From an uncultured Prevotella sp. (lineage in GTDB: Bacteria > Bacteroidota > Bacteroidia > Bacteroidales > Bacteroidaceae): a stretch of DNA of 13,957 nucleotides. The stretch spans positions 1 to 13,957 of the forward strand of contig CAAFRM010000190.1 in NCBI GenBank assembly GCA_900765465.1. Direction: 5' to 3'. Numbering within the stretch: the stretch's first letter is position 1; the number at the start of each line of letters is the position of its first letter. The notes under the pieces were generated by a model, which made no database searches, was not told the origin of the DNA, and worked only from the letters and a program-made list of their open reading frames with translations. Shown here one piece after another: positions 12,799-13,957 of the stretch. A program made the translations under genes and the position numbers.

Positions 12799-13957
12799 CA
12801 TAACCCTCCGTGCGACCACCAAATTCCGGACTGTAGGCACACTTTGCAGTGCAAGTTCCGCCCTGATAGTCGCCCTTTCTATCCACGTAGTATTCCATTT
12901 CTACGATGTGCTTACCTTTAGATAAACGATCGAAATAGAAATTTGTTGTGTTGTCTCTTGGAGAAACATAGCAACCCAGATTCCACTGATAGCCACTCAG
13001 CTGGTTGACTGGTTCCAGGCAGGCAGCACGCTTATCCATGATTTGCACGAAGTCGTAGTCACGGTCGGCGGTGATGATGAGTGTTACCTTCACCTTCTCT
13101 CCCACCTTCGCCTGTGCCGTGCCCCTGCCCTGCGATTCAGCAGGAACGATGACACGGCGCACCTTGATGCCCGATTCGGCAGAAGCTATTTCGCTAAGCG
13201 GCTGCTTAAACTCCGCATACACGGCACCCCAACTGGTGTAATCGCTCTTCTTCCGGATGCTCAGCGTAGATGCCTTTCCCGCCTTCTCGGTCTTGACATA
13301 CCCCAGTGTGGTGGAATCCTGCGGCATCGGAAGCAGCTTGCCATCCAGTTTCAGCACGGCATTCTCAGCCTTCTTGTCCCAGTTGCTTTCATTGCCCTTC
13401 ATAAAGGCATAGACGGCATCCACGGTGTTCACCGGCGTATCCCAAACCTGAGTGCGCTTCGACATCAGGAGCCAGCGCTGCAGTTCCTCAATGGTCTGCT
13501 TGTCGTTTGGCTTCAGCATCTGCATCGCTTCTATCACGGATACCTGGGTAGGAATCTTATAGTTTCTCCAGCTGTAGAGTGCCTTGCGGGTATCGTAGTA
13601 GCGGCCCATCTCCTCTCGGTAAACGGCATATTCGTTCACGCTCTGCAGATATTCGCCTGCCTTCTCGCGGTAGGCAGCATTCTGCTGACAGTTCTTGGCG
13701 AGTACCACGGCAGCACGCGCCTTGCCATAGATGGAGAAATCACCCGTCATCTTCGACATTTTTTCCAGCAGATAAGCCTTGTCAGCTTCCAGATTTTGCT
13801 TCATCTTTCTGCCATCCATCGAGAGGATGTAGAGATAATGCAGTGCCTGCTCGCTAGGACTCACCTTGTGCTTTTTCTCCTCCTGCTTCTTCATTTCTCT
13901 TACTTCCTGTGCTGTCTGCCAGGAGAGATAATCAATGGCGGAAGTCAGCATCTTGGC
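12779..13957 (-). CDS. Alpha-2-macroglobulin family protein, C-terminal part (5'-partial)
   Basis: The frame is open to the right window edge, so only the last 392 or so residues are visible. The first half is helical, with segments such as ALHYLYILSMDG, YGKARAAVVLAKN and KIPTQVSVIEAMQML, consistent with the thioester (TED)-like alpha/alpha domain. The second half is beta-rich and ends in the motifs of bacterial A2M proteins: TSWGAVYAEF, VGEKVKVTLIITADRDYDFVQIMD, the GKHIVEMEYYVDRKGDYQGGTCTAKCAYSPEFGGRTEGYELKV close. Bacterial A2M proteins are thought to trap or inhibit proteases in the cell envelope; Bacteroidota members are often close to 2000 residues. No CxEQ thioester motif is in the visible part, but it may lie upstream or be absent. 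Likely first of the visible A2M-DUF1573-ispH series. Confidence 0.88.
   Translation of the reverse strand, partial: AKMLTSAIDYLSWQTAQEVREMKKQEEKKHKVSPSEQALHYLYILSMDGRKMKQNLEADKAYLLEKMSKMTGDFSIYGKARAAVVLAKNCQQNAAYREKAGEYLQSVNEYAVYREEMGRYYDTRKALYSWRNYKIPTQVSVIEAMQMLKPNDKQTIEELQRWLLMSKRTQVWDTPVNTVDAVYAFMKGNESNWDKKAENAVLKLDGKLLPMPQDSTTLGYVKTEKAGKASTLSIRKKSDYTSWGAVYAEFKQPLSEIASAESGIKVRRVIVPAESQGRGTAQAKVGEKVKVTLIITADRDYDFVQIMDKRAACLEPVNQLSGYQWNLGCYVSPRDNTTNFYFDRLSKGKHIVEMEYYVDRKGDYQGGTCTAKCAYSPEFGGRTEGYELKVNN

Overview
The window looks like a chromosomal segment from a Bacteroidota bacterium of the Prevotellaceae, most likely Segatella/Prevotella copri or a close relative. This placement rests on family recognition, not on a database search. 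The supporting signs are a type IX secretion gene (porQ), fimbrillin-family surface lipoproteins, a GH84 enzyme closely resembling the Bacteroides one, promoter boxes of the Bacteroidota TAnnTTTG form, and A/T-rich start regions without clear Shine-Dalgarno sequences.

Layout. Positions 1-641 (+) hold the 3' part of a PD-(D/E)XK nuclease / Rpn-type 'transposase' gene whose C-terminus contains a 4 x 24 bp in-frame repeat. Positions 665-3415 form an A/T-richer accessory cassette on the minus strand: a fimbrillin-like ORF without a signal peptide (3249-2389), then a fimbrillin lipoprotein with a leucine-rich-repeat tail (2352-778). Two related, covarying hairpins (665-706 and 3376-3415) bracket the cassette. 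Positions 8632-3477 (-) form a tightly spaced run, probably one operon: tonB, polyprenyl synthetase, tatD and a secreted GH84 N-acetylglucosaminidase. It starts near a minus-strand -7 box at 8746-8739 and ends at a strong terminator at 3456-3420. Divergently, porQ and cmk run on the plus strand (8799-10494). The 279-bp gap after cmk holds a terminator-like hairpin, an 18-bp palindrome, an orphan promoter and a very strong terminator, which together suggest an undescribed small RNA of about 100 nt. Positions 13957-10774 (-) carry the C-terminal part of an alpha-2-macroglobulin-like protein, a DUF1573 protein and ispH.

How the parts fit. Most genes serve the cell envelope (TonB energy transduction, PorQ secretion, A2M-like and DUF1573 exported proteins, GH84) or isoprenoids (IspH makes IPP/DMAPP, the polyprenyl synthetase elongates them); Cmk serves nucleotide metabolism. 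The accessory part is the left end, where a possible toxin/antitoxin-in-one-gene nuclease sits beside the hairpin-flanked surface-protein cassette. The features most worth following are the Rpn repeat region, the covarying hairpin pair, the candidate sRNA and the broken 5' end of the first fimbrillin gene.
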